Below are positions 1-6,999 of a DNA stretch of 15,094 nucleotides, in pieces. The DNA is from Gammaproteobacteria bacterium (GTDB lineage Bacteria; Pseudomonadota; Gammaproteobacteria; UBA5335; SLRW01). Position numbers and translations under genes: made by a program. Within the stretch, counting starts at the first letter, position 1; each line of letters starts with the position of its first letter. The stretch is from the NCBI GenBank assembly GCA_007134115.1, contig SLLK01000304.1, positions 1 through 15,094 on the forward strand. Reading direction: 5' to 3'. The notes under the pieces were generated by a model, which saw only the letters and a program-made list of their open reading frames with translations, had not been told where the DNA came from and searched no databases.

Positions 1-116
1 GCCCGGTCGAGCTGCTCGTGGGCGTCCTGCTCGCTGTTCTGTTCGCCCCACGTCATGGTGCCCAGACAGATTCTGCTGACTTTGAGGCCGGTTCGGCCAA
101 GTTCGCGGTATTGCAT
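1..116 (-). CDS. Aldo/keto reductase, Tas-like (N-terminal fragment, cut by window edge)
   Basis: Only the first 38 codons are inside the window; the gene continues past position 1. The start codon is the ATG at 116-114, with GGAG seven bases upstream as ribosome binding site. The translation opens MQYRELGRTGLKVSRICLGT and continues through MTWGEQNSEQDAHEQLD. This is the classic first beta strand and loop of NADPH-dependent aldo/keto reductases, and the TMTWGEQNSE stretch is close to E. coli Tas (TMTFGEQNSE). The family reduces aldehydes and ketones in the cytoplasm using a Tyr/Asp/Lys/His tetrad, but those residues lie outside the window, so activity cannot be judged. It lies 98 bp downstream of the phosphoribulokinase gene on the same strand. 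Family assignment is firm; the exact substrate is unknown. Confidence 0.85.
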   Translation of the reverse strand, partial: MQYRELGRTGLKVSRICLGTMTWGEQNSEQDAHEQLDR

Positions 117-214
117 CGGGTTACTCCGGGTTTGCTCTGATCTGTGATCAATGGCTCGAAGCGCTTGCGCGGCCCGCCAGGTGTTTAAAGAAACGCTGAT
201 CTATGTCGTCGGGA

Positions 215-1099
215 TTACATGCCCTGCGCTTTGTGCTTGCGCTCCTGGATCTGTTCGATGATGGGGGCAAAGATGATTTCCATGGCGAAGCCCAGTTTGC
301 CGCCGGGTACCACCAGCGTGTTGCGGCGTGACATGAAGGAACCGTCGAGCATCGTCAGCAGATAGGTGAAATCCACCGGCAGCTTGCGCGGGTCACGGAA
401 GCGGATCACCACGAAGCTCTCGTCCTGCGACGGAATGTCGCGCGCGATGAAGGGGTTCGAGGTATCTACCGTGGGCACACGCTGGAAGTTGATGTCCGTA
501 TGCGTGAACTGCGGGATGATGTAATGCACATAGTCGTGCATGCGGCGCAGTATGGTCTGGGTGACGTGATCCTGGCTGTGTCCGCGTTCGCGGGTGTCGC
601 GATGGATTTTCTGTATCCATTCGAGGTTGATGATCGGCACTACTCCGATCAGCAGGTCCACGTGACGCGCGATGTTGATGCGATCATTGACCAGTCCGCC
701 GTGCAGCCCTTCGTAGAACAGTACATCCGTGTCGTCCGGCAATGGCTGCCATTCGGTGAATGTGCCCGCCGCCTGGCCCGCTTCGCGCGCCTCGGCTTCG
801 GTGTGCAGATAGCGCCGCACTTCGCCGGTGCCGTGCTCGGCGTAAGTGACGAACAAGGCCTCCAGCCGGTCGAGCAGGTTGGCGCCGGGGCCGAAGTGGC
901 TGAAGTTCTCGCCACGGATGGTCGCCTTGTGCACCGCTTCTTCCATCTGCTTGCGGTCATAGGCGTGAAAACTGTCACCTTCGACAATGCCCGCACGCAT
1001 ACCCATGCGATGAAAGATATGCTCAAAAGCACGCTTTACCGTGCTGGTCCCGGCACCGGACGAGCCTGTTACGGCGATGATGGGGTGTTGTTCCGACAT
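215..1099 (-). CDS. prk: Phosphoribulokinase (CbbP/PrkB type)
   Basis: ATP-dependent kinase converting ribulose 5-phosphate to ribulose 1,5-bisphosphate, the RuBisCO substrate, in the cytoplasm. The product is 294 aa, the usual length for proteobacterial class I enzymes (about 290). A P-loop GSSGAGTS lies at residues 12-19, followed by VEGDSFH, the FYEGLHGG Walker-B-like segment, NLEWIQKIHRD and FQRVPTVDTSNPF. I chose the ATG at 1099 (MSEQHPIIAVTGSSGAG) because it matches the family N-terminus. An in-frame ATG at 1150 would add 17 residues with no homologous role, and neither start has a strong ribosome binding site. The sequence resembles both E. coli PrkB and Calvin-cycle CbbP (TSTVKRAFEHIF, FSHFGPGANLLD). 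It could support autotrophy, but no RuBisCO gene is visible here. It is separated from trmB by 170 bp containing a large inverted repeat. Confidence 0.95.
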   Translation of the reverse strand: MSEQHPIIAVTGSSGAGTSTVKRAFEHIFHRMGMRAGIVEGDSFHAYDRKQMEEAVHKATIRGENFSHFGPGANLLDRLEALFVTYAEHGTGEVRRYLHTEAEAREAGQAAGTFTEWQPLPDDTDVLFYEGLHGGLVNDRINIARHVDLLIGVVPIINLEWIQKIHRDTRERGHSQDHVTQTILRRMHDYVHYIIPQFTHTDINFQRVPTVDTSNPFIARDIPSQDESFVVIRFRDPRKLPVDFTYLLTMLDGSFMSRRNTLVVPGGKLGFAMEIIFAPIIEQIQERKHKAQGM

Positions 1100-1189
1100 A
1101 CAAATAGCGTATCCGTTGCTGGCCTGATGTTCCCGCTGCGGTTGTATCATATCGCACGCCGCCGCGTCCGGGGGCGGGGTAGTTTCAGG

Positions 1190-1268
1190 TGTTCAGTGTT
1201 CAGTTTTCAGCGGGTGCCGCCTCGCATCACCTTTGCCCTGCCGGCAGCATCTTACTGAACACTGAACA
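1190..1268. repeat. 15-bp inverted repeat of TGTTCAG heptamers around a 49-bp core
   Basis: The left arm 1190-1204 reads TGTTCAGTGTTCAGT and the right arm 1254-1268 is its exact reverse complement. One more G-C pair (1189/1269) and a G-T wobble (1188/1270) extend the stem to the last bases of trmB. Each arm contains two tandem TGTTCAG heptamers, and a further TTTCAG follows the left arm. The 49-bp core contains the 10-bp palindrome CTGCCGGCAG at 1238-1247. It lies directly after the trmB stop codon. It could act as a noncanonical terminator or mRNA-stabilising hairpin, though no U tract follows on the trmB strand, or be the ends of a small dispersed element. Confidence 0.8.
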
Positions 1269-1269
1269 C

Positions 1270-1974
1270 TCAAACGCGTTCAAACAGCAGGTCCCAGACC
1301 CCGTGGCCCTTGCGCCGGCCGCGCTGTTCAAAGCGTGTCAGCGGGCGCTGCCCGGGGCGCGGGACGTAGTCCTTTTCGGCGGTATTGCGAAATGCCGGCT
1401 CGCTGTTGAGTACTTTCAGCATGTGCCCGGCGTAATCCTGCCAGTCCGTGGCCAGATGCAGGAGGCCGCCGGCGCGCAGCCGTGTCGCCAGCAGGGCGAC
1501 AAATTCCGGCTGTATCATGCGCCGCTTGTGGTGGCGCTTCTTGGGCCACGGGTCCGGGAACCAGATGTTGATGCGATCAAGACTGGCGGCGGGCAACCGT
1601 TGTTCCAGGAAAGTCACTGCGTCGCCACACACGACCCGCACGTTGCCCGGATTTTGTGCGGCGACCAGATTGAGCAGTCGGCCGACACCGGGCCGGTGCA
1701 CCTCGATGCCGATAAAGTCCTGTTCCGGCTGCTCAGCGGCGATCTGCGCCAGCGCATCACCGCTACCGAAGCCGATTTCCAGCACCCGTGGTGCCACGCG
1801 CCCGAACAAGGCATCCAGGTCCAGGACGGGCCCGGCCGGATCAATGCCCAGTTGTGGCAGCAGTTCCGCCAGGGCGCGTTTCTGCGCCGGCGTGAAGTGG
1901 CCCTCGCGGCGCACAAAGGTGCGCACCCGTGGTGAGGGCTGTTGCTCCGTAGTTGTCGTGTCTGTCCGGCGCAC
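1270..1974 (-). CDS. trmB: tRNA (guanine-N7-)-methyltransferase TrmB
   Basis: SAM-dependent enzyme that makes m7G at position 46 in the variable loop of tRNAs. The product is 234 aa, normal for the family. It shows the SAM-binding motif VLEIGFGSGD (about residues 64-73), then FIGIEVHRPGVGRLL, the acidic VVCGDAVTFL and the diagnostic INIWFPDPWPKKRHHKRR. ATDWQDYAGHML and a C-terminal RPLTRFEQRGRRKGH, which belong to the substrate-binding part of TrmB, follow. The start is a GTG at 1974-1972, three bases after the thiG stop codon, which suggests translational coupling; no ATG is available at the proper N-terminus. thiS-thiG-trmB is a familiar order in gammaproteobacteria such as Pseudomonas. The first 20 residues are polar and poorly conserved, as usual. 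Confidence 0.96.
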   Translation of the reverse strand: MRRTDTTTTEQQPSPRVRTFVRREGHFTPAQKRALAELLPQLGIDPAGPVLDLDALFGRVAPRVLEIGFGSGDALAQIAAEQPEQDFIGIEVHRPGVGRLLNLVAAQNPGNVRVVCGDAVTFLEQRLPAASLDRINIWFPDPWPKKRHHKRRMIQPEFVALLATRLRAGGLLHLATDWQDYAGHMLKVLNSEPAFRNTAEKDYVPRPGQRPLTRFEQRGRRKGHGVWDLLFERV

Positions 1975-1977
1975 GAA

Positions 1978-2793
1978 TCAGCGGATGATGCCGGTGATGG
2001 GCGAAGAGGCGCTGGCGTAGCGCCTGATCGGCATACGCCCGGCCAGAAAGGCCTCGCGACCGGCTTCCACGGCCTTGCGCATGGCCGACGCCATCAGTAC
2101 GGGGTTATCCGCGCCGGCAATGGCGGTATTCATGAGCACGCCGTCGCAGCCCAGCTCCATGGCAATGGCCGCGTCCGAAGCGGTGCCCACGCCGGCGTCG
2201 ACGATGATCGGTACGCTCGCATTGTCTATGATGGTCAGTATGTTATACGGGTTGCGGATACCCAGTCCGGAGCCGATGGGGGCGGCCAGCGGCATCACCG
2301 AGACGCAGCCGATGTCTTCGAGCTGGCGCGCGATGATGGGATCATCGCTGGTGTATACCATCACGTCGAAACCGTCGGCGACCAGCGTGCGTGCGGCTTC
2401 CAGGGTTTGTACCACATCCGGATACAGGGTCTTTTCCTCACCCAGCACTTCCAGTTTGACCAGGTTGTGGCCGTCCAGCAGTTCGCGCGCCAGCCGGCAC
2501 ACCCGCACCGCGTCGGCGGCCGTGTAGCAGCCGGCGGTATTGGGCAGAATGGTGTAACGGTCCGGTGGCACCACCTCGAGCAGGTTGGGTTCGCCCGGAT
2601 TCTGGCCTATGTTGGTGCGCCGCAACGCGACGGTGACCACTTCTGCCCCGCTGGCTTCGATGGCCTGCCGGGTCTGCTCCAGGTCGCGGTACTTTCCGGT
2701 ACCGACCAGCAGGCGCGACTGCCATGCCCGGCCGGCCACGCGCAATGGCGCCTGTGCAGTGGATGGGTCACTGTGTGCGGTCGCCTGATTCAT
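1978..2793 (-). CDS. thiG: Thiazole synthase ThiG
   Basis: Forms the thiazole phosphate ring of thiamine from 1-deoxy-D-xylulose 5-phosphate, dehydroglycine and the sulfur carried by ThiS-thiocarboxylate. The product is 271 aa in a TIM-barrel fold. Visible motifs include RLLVGTGKY (residues 27-35), [10 protein letters not shown], the Schiff-base lysine K113 in [11 protein letters not shown], the phosphate-binding [12 protein letters not shown], and [16 protein letters not shown]. The ATG at 2793 ([10 protein letters not shown]) has GGAG ten bases upstream. The frame stays open a further 62 codons upstream into thiS, but that stretch is thiS read out of frame and is not protein-like. The gene sits 34 bp downstream of thiS and 3 bp upstream of trmB, so the three genes are probably one transcript. 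Confidence 0.97.
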   Translation of the reverse strand: MNQATAHSDPSTAQAPLRVAGRAWQSRLLVGTGKYRDLEQTRQAIEASGAEVVTVALRRTNIGQNPGEPNLLEVVPPDRYTILPNTAGCYTAADAVRVCRLARELLDGHNLVKLEVLGEEKTLYPDVVQTLEAARTLVADGFDVMVYTSDDPIIARQLEDIGCVSVMPLAAPIGSGLGIRNPYNILTIIDNASVPIIVDAGVGTASDAAIAMELGCDGVLMNTAIAGADNPVLMASAMRKAVEAGREAFLAGRMPIRRYASASSPITGIIR

Positions 2794-2827
2794 AGGTTGT
2801 TCACTCCGGATTGCAATACGGTAACAA

Positions 2828-3028
2828 TCAACCGCCGCCGATGGCGTGCACGATCTCCAGCGTGTCGCCGGGTTGCAGACGTGTTTCGGCAAAAGTGCTG
2901 CGCGGCAGTATCTCGCCGTTGTACTCCACGGCGATACGCCGCCCGGCCAGCTCCTGCTCTTCCAGCAGCCGCTGAACACTGGTGCCTTCGGCCACCTCGC
3001 GCTGTTCGCCGTTGATGGTTATCTGCAT
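2828..3028 (-). CDS. thiS: Sulfur carrier protein ThiS
   Basis: Small ubiquitin-like sulfur carrier for thiazole synthesis. ThiF adenylates its C-terminal glycine, which is then converted to a thiocarboxylate that donates sulfur on ThiG. The product is 66 aa, the normal size, starting [12 protein letters not shown] and ending HAIGGG; the exposed C-terminal Gly-Gly is the functional tail. [13 protein letters not shown] is the typical end of the beta-grasp fold. The ATG at 3028 has AGGA six bases upstream. It is the first gene of the minus-strand thiS-thiG-trmB unit and is divergent from tRNA-Gly. The upstream 160 bp shows no TPP riboswitch core. thiF, thiO/thiH and thiC are not in the window. 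Confidence 0.95.
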   Translation of the reverse strand: MQITINGEQREVAEGTSVQRLLEEQELAGRRIAVEYNGEILPRSTFAETRLQPGDTLEIVHAIGGG

Positions 3029-3067
3029 CTGTATCCTGTGGGATGTCTGTTACGCAGGTCGGGTTCC

Positions 3068-3097
3068 ATTATGGCCCAGAACCATCGCTGACGTCAG
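3068..3097 (-). promoter_or_regulatory. Candidate sigma70 promoter for thiS-thiG-trmB
   Basis: On the minus strand a -35-like CTGACG (3097-3092, 4/6) and a -10-like CATAAT (3073-3068, 5/6) are 18 bases apart. This would start transcription near 3061 and give a leader of about 33 nt before thiS. The -35 overlaps the perfect palindrome TGACGTCA at 3089-3096, which could be an operator half. Prediction by eye only. Confidence 0.35.
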
Positions 3098-3120
3098 GCG
3101 CTGCCGCACGCAGCGTGTGC

Positions 3121-3149
3121 TTTACAGCGGCACGGCGAAGGTGAAGAAT
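3121..3149 (+). promoter_or_regulatory. Candidate sigma70 promoter for tRNA-Gly
   Basis: TTTACA (3121-3126, 5/6 to the -35 consensus) and AAGAAT (3144-3149, 4/6 to the -10 consensus) are separated by 17 bases. Transcription would start near 3156, about 33 nt before the mature tRNA. A perfect 7-bp inverted repeat, GGCGAAG 3134-3140 with CTTCGCC 3153-3159, encloses the -10 in its 12-nt loop. Prediction by eye. Confidence 0.35.
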
Positions 3150-3188
3150 GGGCTTCGCCACCGGGAGACCAACGATTCCCGGGTGTGT

Positions 3189-3262
3189 GCGGGTGTAGTT
3201 CAATGGTAGAACATCAGCTTCCCAAGCTGAGAACGTGGGTTCGATTCCCATCACCCGCTCCA
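3189..3262 (+). tRNA. glyU: tRNA-Gly (anticodon CCC)
   Basis: A 74-nt cloverleaf. The acceptor stem GCGGGTG pairs perfectly with CACCCGC, followed by the discriminator T (U73, a glycine identity element) and an encoded CCA. The D arm is GTTC/GAAC, the anticodon stem TCAGC/GCTGA, and the loop TTCCCAA has CCC at 3221-3223. The T arm carries TTCGATT. It is very close to E. coli glyU. It reads GGG codons. No T-rich terminator is visible between it and the asmA-family gene 60 bp downstream, so the two may share a transcript. Confidence 0.97.
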
Positions 3263-3321
3263 AATTGAATGTCGGCAAGGCTGCGGTTGCATGCGCGCCG
3301 CCGGCCGCTGGGGAAGTTTCC

Positions 3322-5511
3322 ATGAAAGATGCCATCCGCAGGACGTTGCGCCGTATAGCCATTGGCCTGGGTGTGTTCTTGCTGTTGCTGATGGCGGCGG
3401 CCATTGCGCTGCCGTTTGTCATTGATCCCAATGATTACCGGGATGATATCGAGCAGGCAGTGCTTGAGCACACCGGGCGTGAGCTGGACATCGCGGGTGA
3501 TATACGCCTTTCGGTATTTCCGTGGCTGGGTCTGCGCCTGGGCGCGGTGGCGCTGGCCGAGGCCGAAGGGTTTGGCGATGAGCCCATGGCGCGCATGGAG
3601 GCGGCCGAATTGCGGGTGCGCCTGTTGCCGCTGCTGCGGCGCAAGGTCGAAATCGGCACCCTGGCGCTGGATGGCATGCACCTGAATCTGGCCCGGGACG
3701 CCGACGGACGTACCAACTGGGACGATATCGTGGAGCGCCTGGCGGGAGAGGCGGAGGAACCGCCGTTGCCGGAGCCCGATGATGAGCCGGCAGCGCCGGC
3801 GGCGGAAGGCCAGCCGCTGCAGCTTGATCGGCTGATTATCCACTCGATTCGCATCCGTGATGCCCGGCTGCGCTGGCACGATGGTGTGACCGGCGAAACC
3901 TGGGAAATTCACGATTTCAATCTGGAAACCGGGCGTTTTGCCGTGGGCGAGGATTTCCCGCTGGAATTATCCTTTGAAAGCCGCAGCAGCGCGCCGGCAA
4001 TAACGGCGCGAGTGCGTGCCCGGGGCGCGCTCCAGGTGGACGCCGCGCTTGAGCGTGTGGCACTGGAAGGCGCGCGCGTGGGTGTGCGCCTGCGTGGCGA
4101 CGATGTGCCGGGCGGTGAACAGGAGCTGAGTCTGCGCCTTGGCGCCCGAGTTGATACGAGCGCAGGCACGGCCGAGCTGGACGGCCTGCGCCTGGACGTC
4201 GCCGGCGTGCGGATCACTGGCGAGGCCCGGGCCACGCAAATCCTCGACGCGTTGCCCGAGTTTGATGCCACGCTCTCAGTGGCGCGTTTCTCGGGACGGG
4301 AAGTGGCCTCCCGGCTGGGCATTGATTTGCCGCCGATGCGCAATGAGCGGGCTCTGCGACAGCTCTCCCTGGACCTGCGCGCCAGTGGTAATCCACAGCG
4401 CATCGAGATGCCCGATGTAACTGTGCGCCTGGATGGCAGCACCTTGCGCGGCGAGTTTGCCGCTGAAGCGCGCGATACCCCTTTTTTGTCCGGCCGGCTC
4501 AGAGTTGACCGGCTGGACGTAGATGATTACCTGGCGCCGCCTGGCACGACCCCGGCGGAGCCGGTCGCCGACGCGCCGAAGCTGGACGATGTTGAGCTGC
4601 CGTTCGCGTGGCTGCGCGACGCCGATTTCGACTTGCAGCTGGAGCTTGGCGAACTGGTTGTGGTCGGCCTGCAGGCCGCTGATTTGCGCCTGCGTGCCCT
4701 CAATCGCGACGCCCGGCTGAGTCTCAGTCCGTTGGCGGCACAGCTTTATGAGGGCAGCTTCGACGGCGCCGTCCGCGTGGACGCGCGTGCCGGTCGCACC
4801 CCGACGCTGGCCGTGGACAGCCGGCTCCGGGATGTGCAGTCCGGTGGCATGGTGCGCGATTTGTTCGGCGAGCAGTACATCAGCGGCCTGGTCGGCGTGG
4901 AGCTTGCGCTGGGCGCTGCCGGTGCGACTGTGGGCGAACAGCGCCGCAGCCTGCAGGGCGATCTCACCATGCGCTTCGACGACGGGCGACTGCATGAGTT
5001 TGACCTGGTCCGCCAGCTCAGTGACGGCTACCACAGCTTTGCGGGGCGTCAGGCGGATTCCGACCGGGCTCGCGGTACGACCCGTTTTGCCGAGTTATAC
5101 GGCAGTGCCCGCATTGACCACGGCGTGCTGCGTAACAATGATCTGGTGCTGACTTCACCGGCGATCACTGCCCGGGGTTCAGGCAAAGTGGATCTGGTGC
5201 GCGAGGAAATTGACTATTTGCTGGCGGTACAGGTGGTGGGTGAGACCAACAGCCCGCTGGACCCGTACCTGGACGAGATCAGGGGGTTGTCCATTCCGGT
5301 GGCCATCCGCGGTCCCCTCAGTGGTCCGGATGTCGGCACCCGCTTCCGCGAGGCATTCCGCGAGCGTGGACGTGAGGCCGTGGATGTGCAGCGTGAGCAA
5401 GTACGCGAGCAGCGTGACGCGGTTCGTGATTCAGCCGAAGAACAGGTGCGTGAACGACGCCGTGAAGTCGAGGATCGTGCCCGCGACAAAGTCCGTGACC
5501 TGTTGCGCTAA
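3322..5511 (+). CDS. AsmA family protein (inner-membrane-anchored, periplasmic)
   Basis: A 729-aa protein of the AsmA family, a group implicated in outer-membrane lipid and protein homeostasis through long beta-groove periplasmic domains. One N-terminal membrane segment lies at residues 11-33, followed by the typical FVIDPNDYRDDIEQAV, then the AsmA N-terminal region with LLPLLRRKVEIGTLALDG. An acidic Pro-rich linker sits near residues 150-170. The conserved AsmA C-terminal region (LTSPAITARGSGKVDLV, about 610-627) follows, and then a highly charged helical tail at 673-729 rich in Arg and Glu. The ATG at 3322 has GGGGAAG upstream; reading the frame from 3235 would start inside tRNA-Gly and is wrong. 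mutY overlaps its end, an asmA-mutY order also known in Pseudomonas. The specific substrate is unknown. Confidence 0.93.
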   Translation: MKDAIRRTLRRIAIGLGVFLLLLMAAAIALPFVIDPNDYRDDIEQAVLEHTGRELDIAGDIRLSVFPWLGLRLGAVALAEAEGFGDEPMARMEAAELRVRLLPLLRRKVEIGTLALDGMHLNLARDADGRTNWDDIVERLAGEAEEPPLPEPDDEPAAPAAEGQPLQLDRLIIHSIRIRDARLRWHDGVTGETWEIHDFNLETGRFAVGEDFPLELSFESRSSAPAITARVRARGALQVDAALERVALEGARVGVRLRGDDVPGGEQELSLRLGARVDTSAGTAELDGLRLDVAGVRITGEARATQILDALPEFDATLSVARFSGREVASRLGIDLPPMRNERALRQLSLDLRASGNPQRIEMPDVTVRLDGSTLRGEFAAEARDTPFLSGRLRVDRLDVDDYLAPPGTTPAEPVADAPKLDDVELPFAWLRDADFDLQLELGELVVVGLQAADLRLRALNRDARLSLSPLAAQLYEGSFDGAVRVDARAGRTPTLAVDSRLRDVQSGGMVRDLFGEQYISGLVGVELALGAAGATVGEQRRSLQGDLTMRFDDGRLHEFDLVRQLSDGYHSFAGRQADSDRARGTTRFAELYGSARIDHGVLRNNDLVLTSPAITARGSGKVDLVREEIDYLLAVQVVGETNSPLDPYLDEIRGLSIPVAIRGPLSGPDVGTRFREAFRERGREAVDVQREQVREQRDAVRDSAEEQVRERRREVEDRARDKVRDLLR

Positions 5512-6565
5512 CCCTGATTTTGCCGCGCGTCTGCTGGACTGGTTCGCCAGTCACGGCCGGCATGATCTGCCCTGGCAGCAGGCGCCTGACCCCTACCGTA
5601 TCTGGATCTCCGAGATCATGTTGCAGCAGACGCAAGTGAGCAGCGTGATCGCCTATTTTGATCGTTTTATGGCCCGGTTCCCCTCGGTTTCGGACCTGGC
5701 TGCCGCGCCGCGCGACGAGGTTCTCGCCCTGTGGGCCGGCCTCGGCTATTACGCCCGCGCGCGTAACCTGCATGATGCGGCACACATCGTCGTGGCCCGT
5801 TTCGACGGCGTGGTGCCCACCGATCCGGTGGTGTTGCGTGGGCTGCCCGGCATTGGTCCGTCAACCGCGGCCGCCATCGCCGCGCTCGCCACCGGACAAC
5901 GCCACGCGATTCTGGATGGCAACGTCAAGCGGGTGCTTGCCCGGTACCACATGGTTGCCGGCTGGCCGGGCCGTACGGCTGTGGAACGGCGCCTGTGGGA
6001 GCTGGCCTGGCAGCATACGCCGCAGCGCGAGGTGGCCGCCTACACCCAGGCCATCATGGATCTGGGCGCCACGGTGTGTACCCGCTCGCGTCCGGATTGT
6101 TCGCGGTGCCCGGTGGCCGACGGTTGCGCTTCCCGCGCTGCCGGGCGGGTGTCAGAGTTCCCCCGGCCGCGACCCCGCAAGGCCATTCCGCATCGCGCGA
6201 CCTGCATGTTGCTGGTGCATAACCACATGGGCGAGGTGTTGTTGCAGCGCCGTCCTCCGGCGGGCATCTGGGGCGGGCTGTGGAGCCTGCCGGAACTGGA
6301 CTCGCCCGATGAGGTGGCGGCCTGGTGTCGGCGGTATCTGGGAGTGAAACCCGCACAAGTGGAACCGCGTGCCCCTCTGGAACACACTTTTACCCATTTC
6401 CGTCTGCATATTACGCCGCTGGCTGTGGCGCTGGATGGGGAGGCCGTCAACGTCGGAGAAGACGGGCAGGTCTGGCTGCCGCCGGGACAGATCGAGGGTT
6501 ACGGGGTGGCCGCGCCGGTGCGGCGCATACTGGATGCGCTGGCCAGTTCGGCCCGGGCAGTGTGA
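5495..6565 (+). CDS. mutY: A/G-specific adenine DNA glycosylase MutY
   Basis: Removes adenine mispaired with 8-oxoguanine, preventing G:C to T:A transversions. The product is 356 aa, nearly the E. coli length. The helix-hairpin-helix glycosylase domain shows SEIMLQQTQV with catalytic Glu40, LPGIGPSTAAAI, and LDGNVKRVLAR with catalytic Asp141. The 4Fe-4S cluster ligands are C195, C202, C205 and C211 (C-x6-C-x2-C-x5-C). A C-terminal NUDIX-like 8-oxoG recognition domain (about 225-350) includes RPPAGIWGGLWSLPE and HTFTHFRLHI. I chose the GTG at 5495 (MTCCANPDFAARLLDWF) because its alignment with the E. coli N-terminus is almost residue for residue and no ATG lies nearby. This makes the gene overlap asmA by 17 bases, suggesting translational coupling; the ribosome binding site is weak. 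Confidence 0.96.
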   Translation: MTCCANPDFAARLLDWFASHGRHDLPWQQAPDPYRIWISEIMLQQTQVSSVIAYFDRFMARFPSVSDLAAAPRDEVLALWAGLGYYARARNLHDAAHIVVARFDGVVPTDPVVLRGLPGIGPSTAAAIAALATGQRHAILDGNVKRVLARYHMVAGWPGRTAVERRLWELAWQHTPQREVAAYTQAIMDLGATVCTRSRPDCSRCPVADGCASRAAGRVSEFPRPRPRKAIPHRATCMLLVHNHMGEVLLQRRPPAGIWGGLWSLPELDSPDEVAAWCRRYLGVKPAQVEPRAPLEHTFTHFRLHITPLAVALDGEAVNVGEDGQVWLPPGQIEGYGVAAPVRRILDALASSARAV

Positions 6566-6658
6566 TGGGTGGCGCCCGGTGTGACGACAGCGCAGTTCCA
6601 GTGCGCGATTGTGCAGTCGGTTTCGGATCATGGAAGTGTCTGCTTTTGTCGGCCTCCC

Positions 6659-6687
6659 TTGACGGCAAGCCGCTTGGCCGGTTTAAT
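6659..6687 (+). promoter_or_regulatory. Strong sigma70-type promoter for tRNA-Phe
   Basis: TTGACG (6659-6664, 5/6) and TTTAAT (6682-6687, 5/6) with an optimal 17-base spacer. The segment after the -10 is GC-rich (AGCGCCT), typical of stringently controlled stable-RNA promoters. The predicted start near 6694 lies about 11 nt before the mature tRNA 5' end. Confidence 0.7.
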
Positions 6688-6704
6688 AGCGCCTCTGCAC
6701 TTGG

Positions 6705-6780
6705 GGCCAGGTAGCTCAGTCGGTAGAGCAGGGGACTGAAAATCCCCGTGTCGGGAGTTCGATTCTCTCCCTGGCCACCA
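6705..6780 (+). tRNA. pheT: tRNA-Phe (anticodon GAA)
   Basis: A 76-nt cloverleaf. The acceptor GGCCAGG pairs fully with CCTGGCC, followed by discriminator A and an encoded CCA. The D arm is GCTC/GAGC, the anticodon stem GGGGA/TCCCC, and the loop CTGAAAA places GAA at 6738-6740. The T arm is GGGAG TTCGATT CTCTC. The body is very similar to E. coli tRNA-Phe. It is a monocistronic unit bounded by its own promoter and terminator. The gene symbol is by analogy only. Confidence 0.97.
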
Positions 6781-6792
6781 CCTTAATCGCCG

Positions 6793-6832
6793 CCGAATCA
6801 ATGGGGTAACTGTCCTGTTGGTTCGGTTTTTT
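6793..6832 (+). terminator. Rho-independent terminator after tRNA-Phe
   Basis: CCGAATCAA (6793-6801) pairs with TTGGTTCGG (6818-6826) as a 9-bp stem with one G-U wobble and a 16-nt loop. Six T residues follow immediately at 6827-6832. It begins 12 nt after the tRNA CCA end. Confidence 0.75.
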
Positions 6833-6999
6833 CGTTGCGGATCTGACTCCCTGACCACCATTCCGCCTGCGTGCAGCGTTGGTCGCCCGCGGCGCAGGTA
6901 TGCTGTCGGTTTCATGGGGCACTGACATCGCGCCACAACCGGCGTACGCTGGAGATCTATTTGGCGCCAGATCAGGACTTTCACTGGAGGCATTTGGCC

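Noticed and set aside
500..1258. Plus-strand open frame of 252 codons
   Set aside because: It is antisense to phosphoribulokinase, with no recognisable protein motif. The GC-rich third-position bias of the real gene keeps the opposite frame open.
1942..3015. Plus-strand open frame of 357 codons
   Set aside because: Antisense to thiG and thiS, both of which are unmistakable on the minus strand. The translation is Gly/Arg/His-rich and unlike a folded protein.
3069..3431. Minus-strand open frame spanning the tRNA-Gly
   Set aside because: The stretch GIEPTFSAWEADVLPLNY is the antisense translation of tRNA-Gly, a common false gene in annotations.
6705..6780. tRNA-Phe as an integration site for a genomic island
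   Set aside because: No integrase gene and no repeated tRNA 3' end are seen downstream; a normal terminator follows.
6628..6993. Minus-strand open frame spanning the tRNA-Phe
   Set aside because: GRESNSRHGDFQSPALPTEL is the antisense translation of tRNA-Phe, a well-known spurious hypothetical protein.
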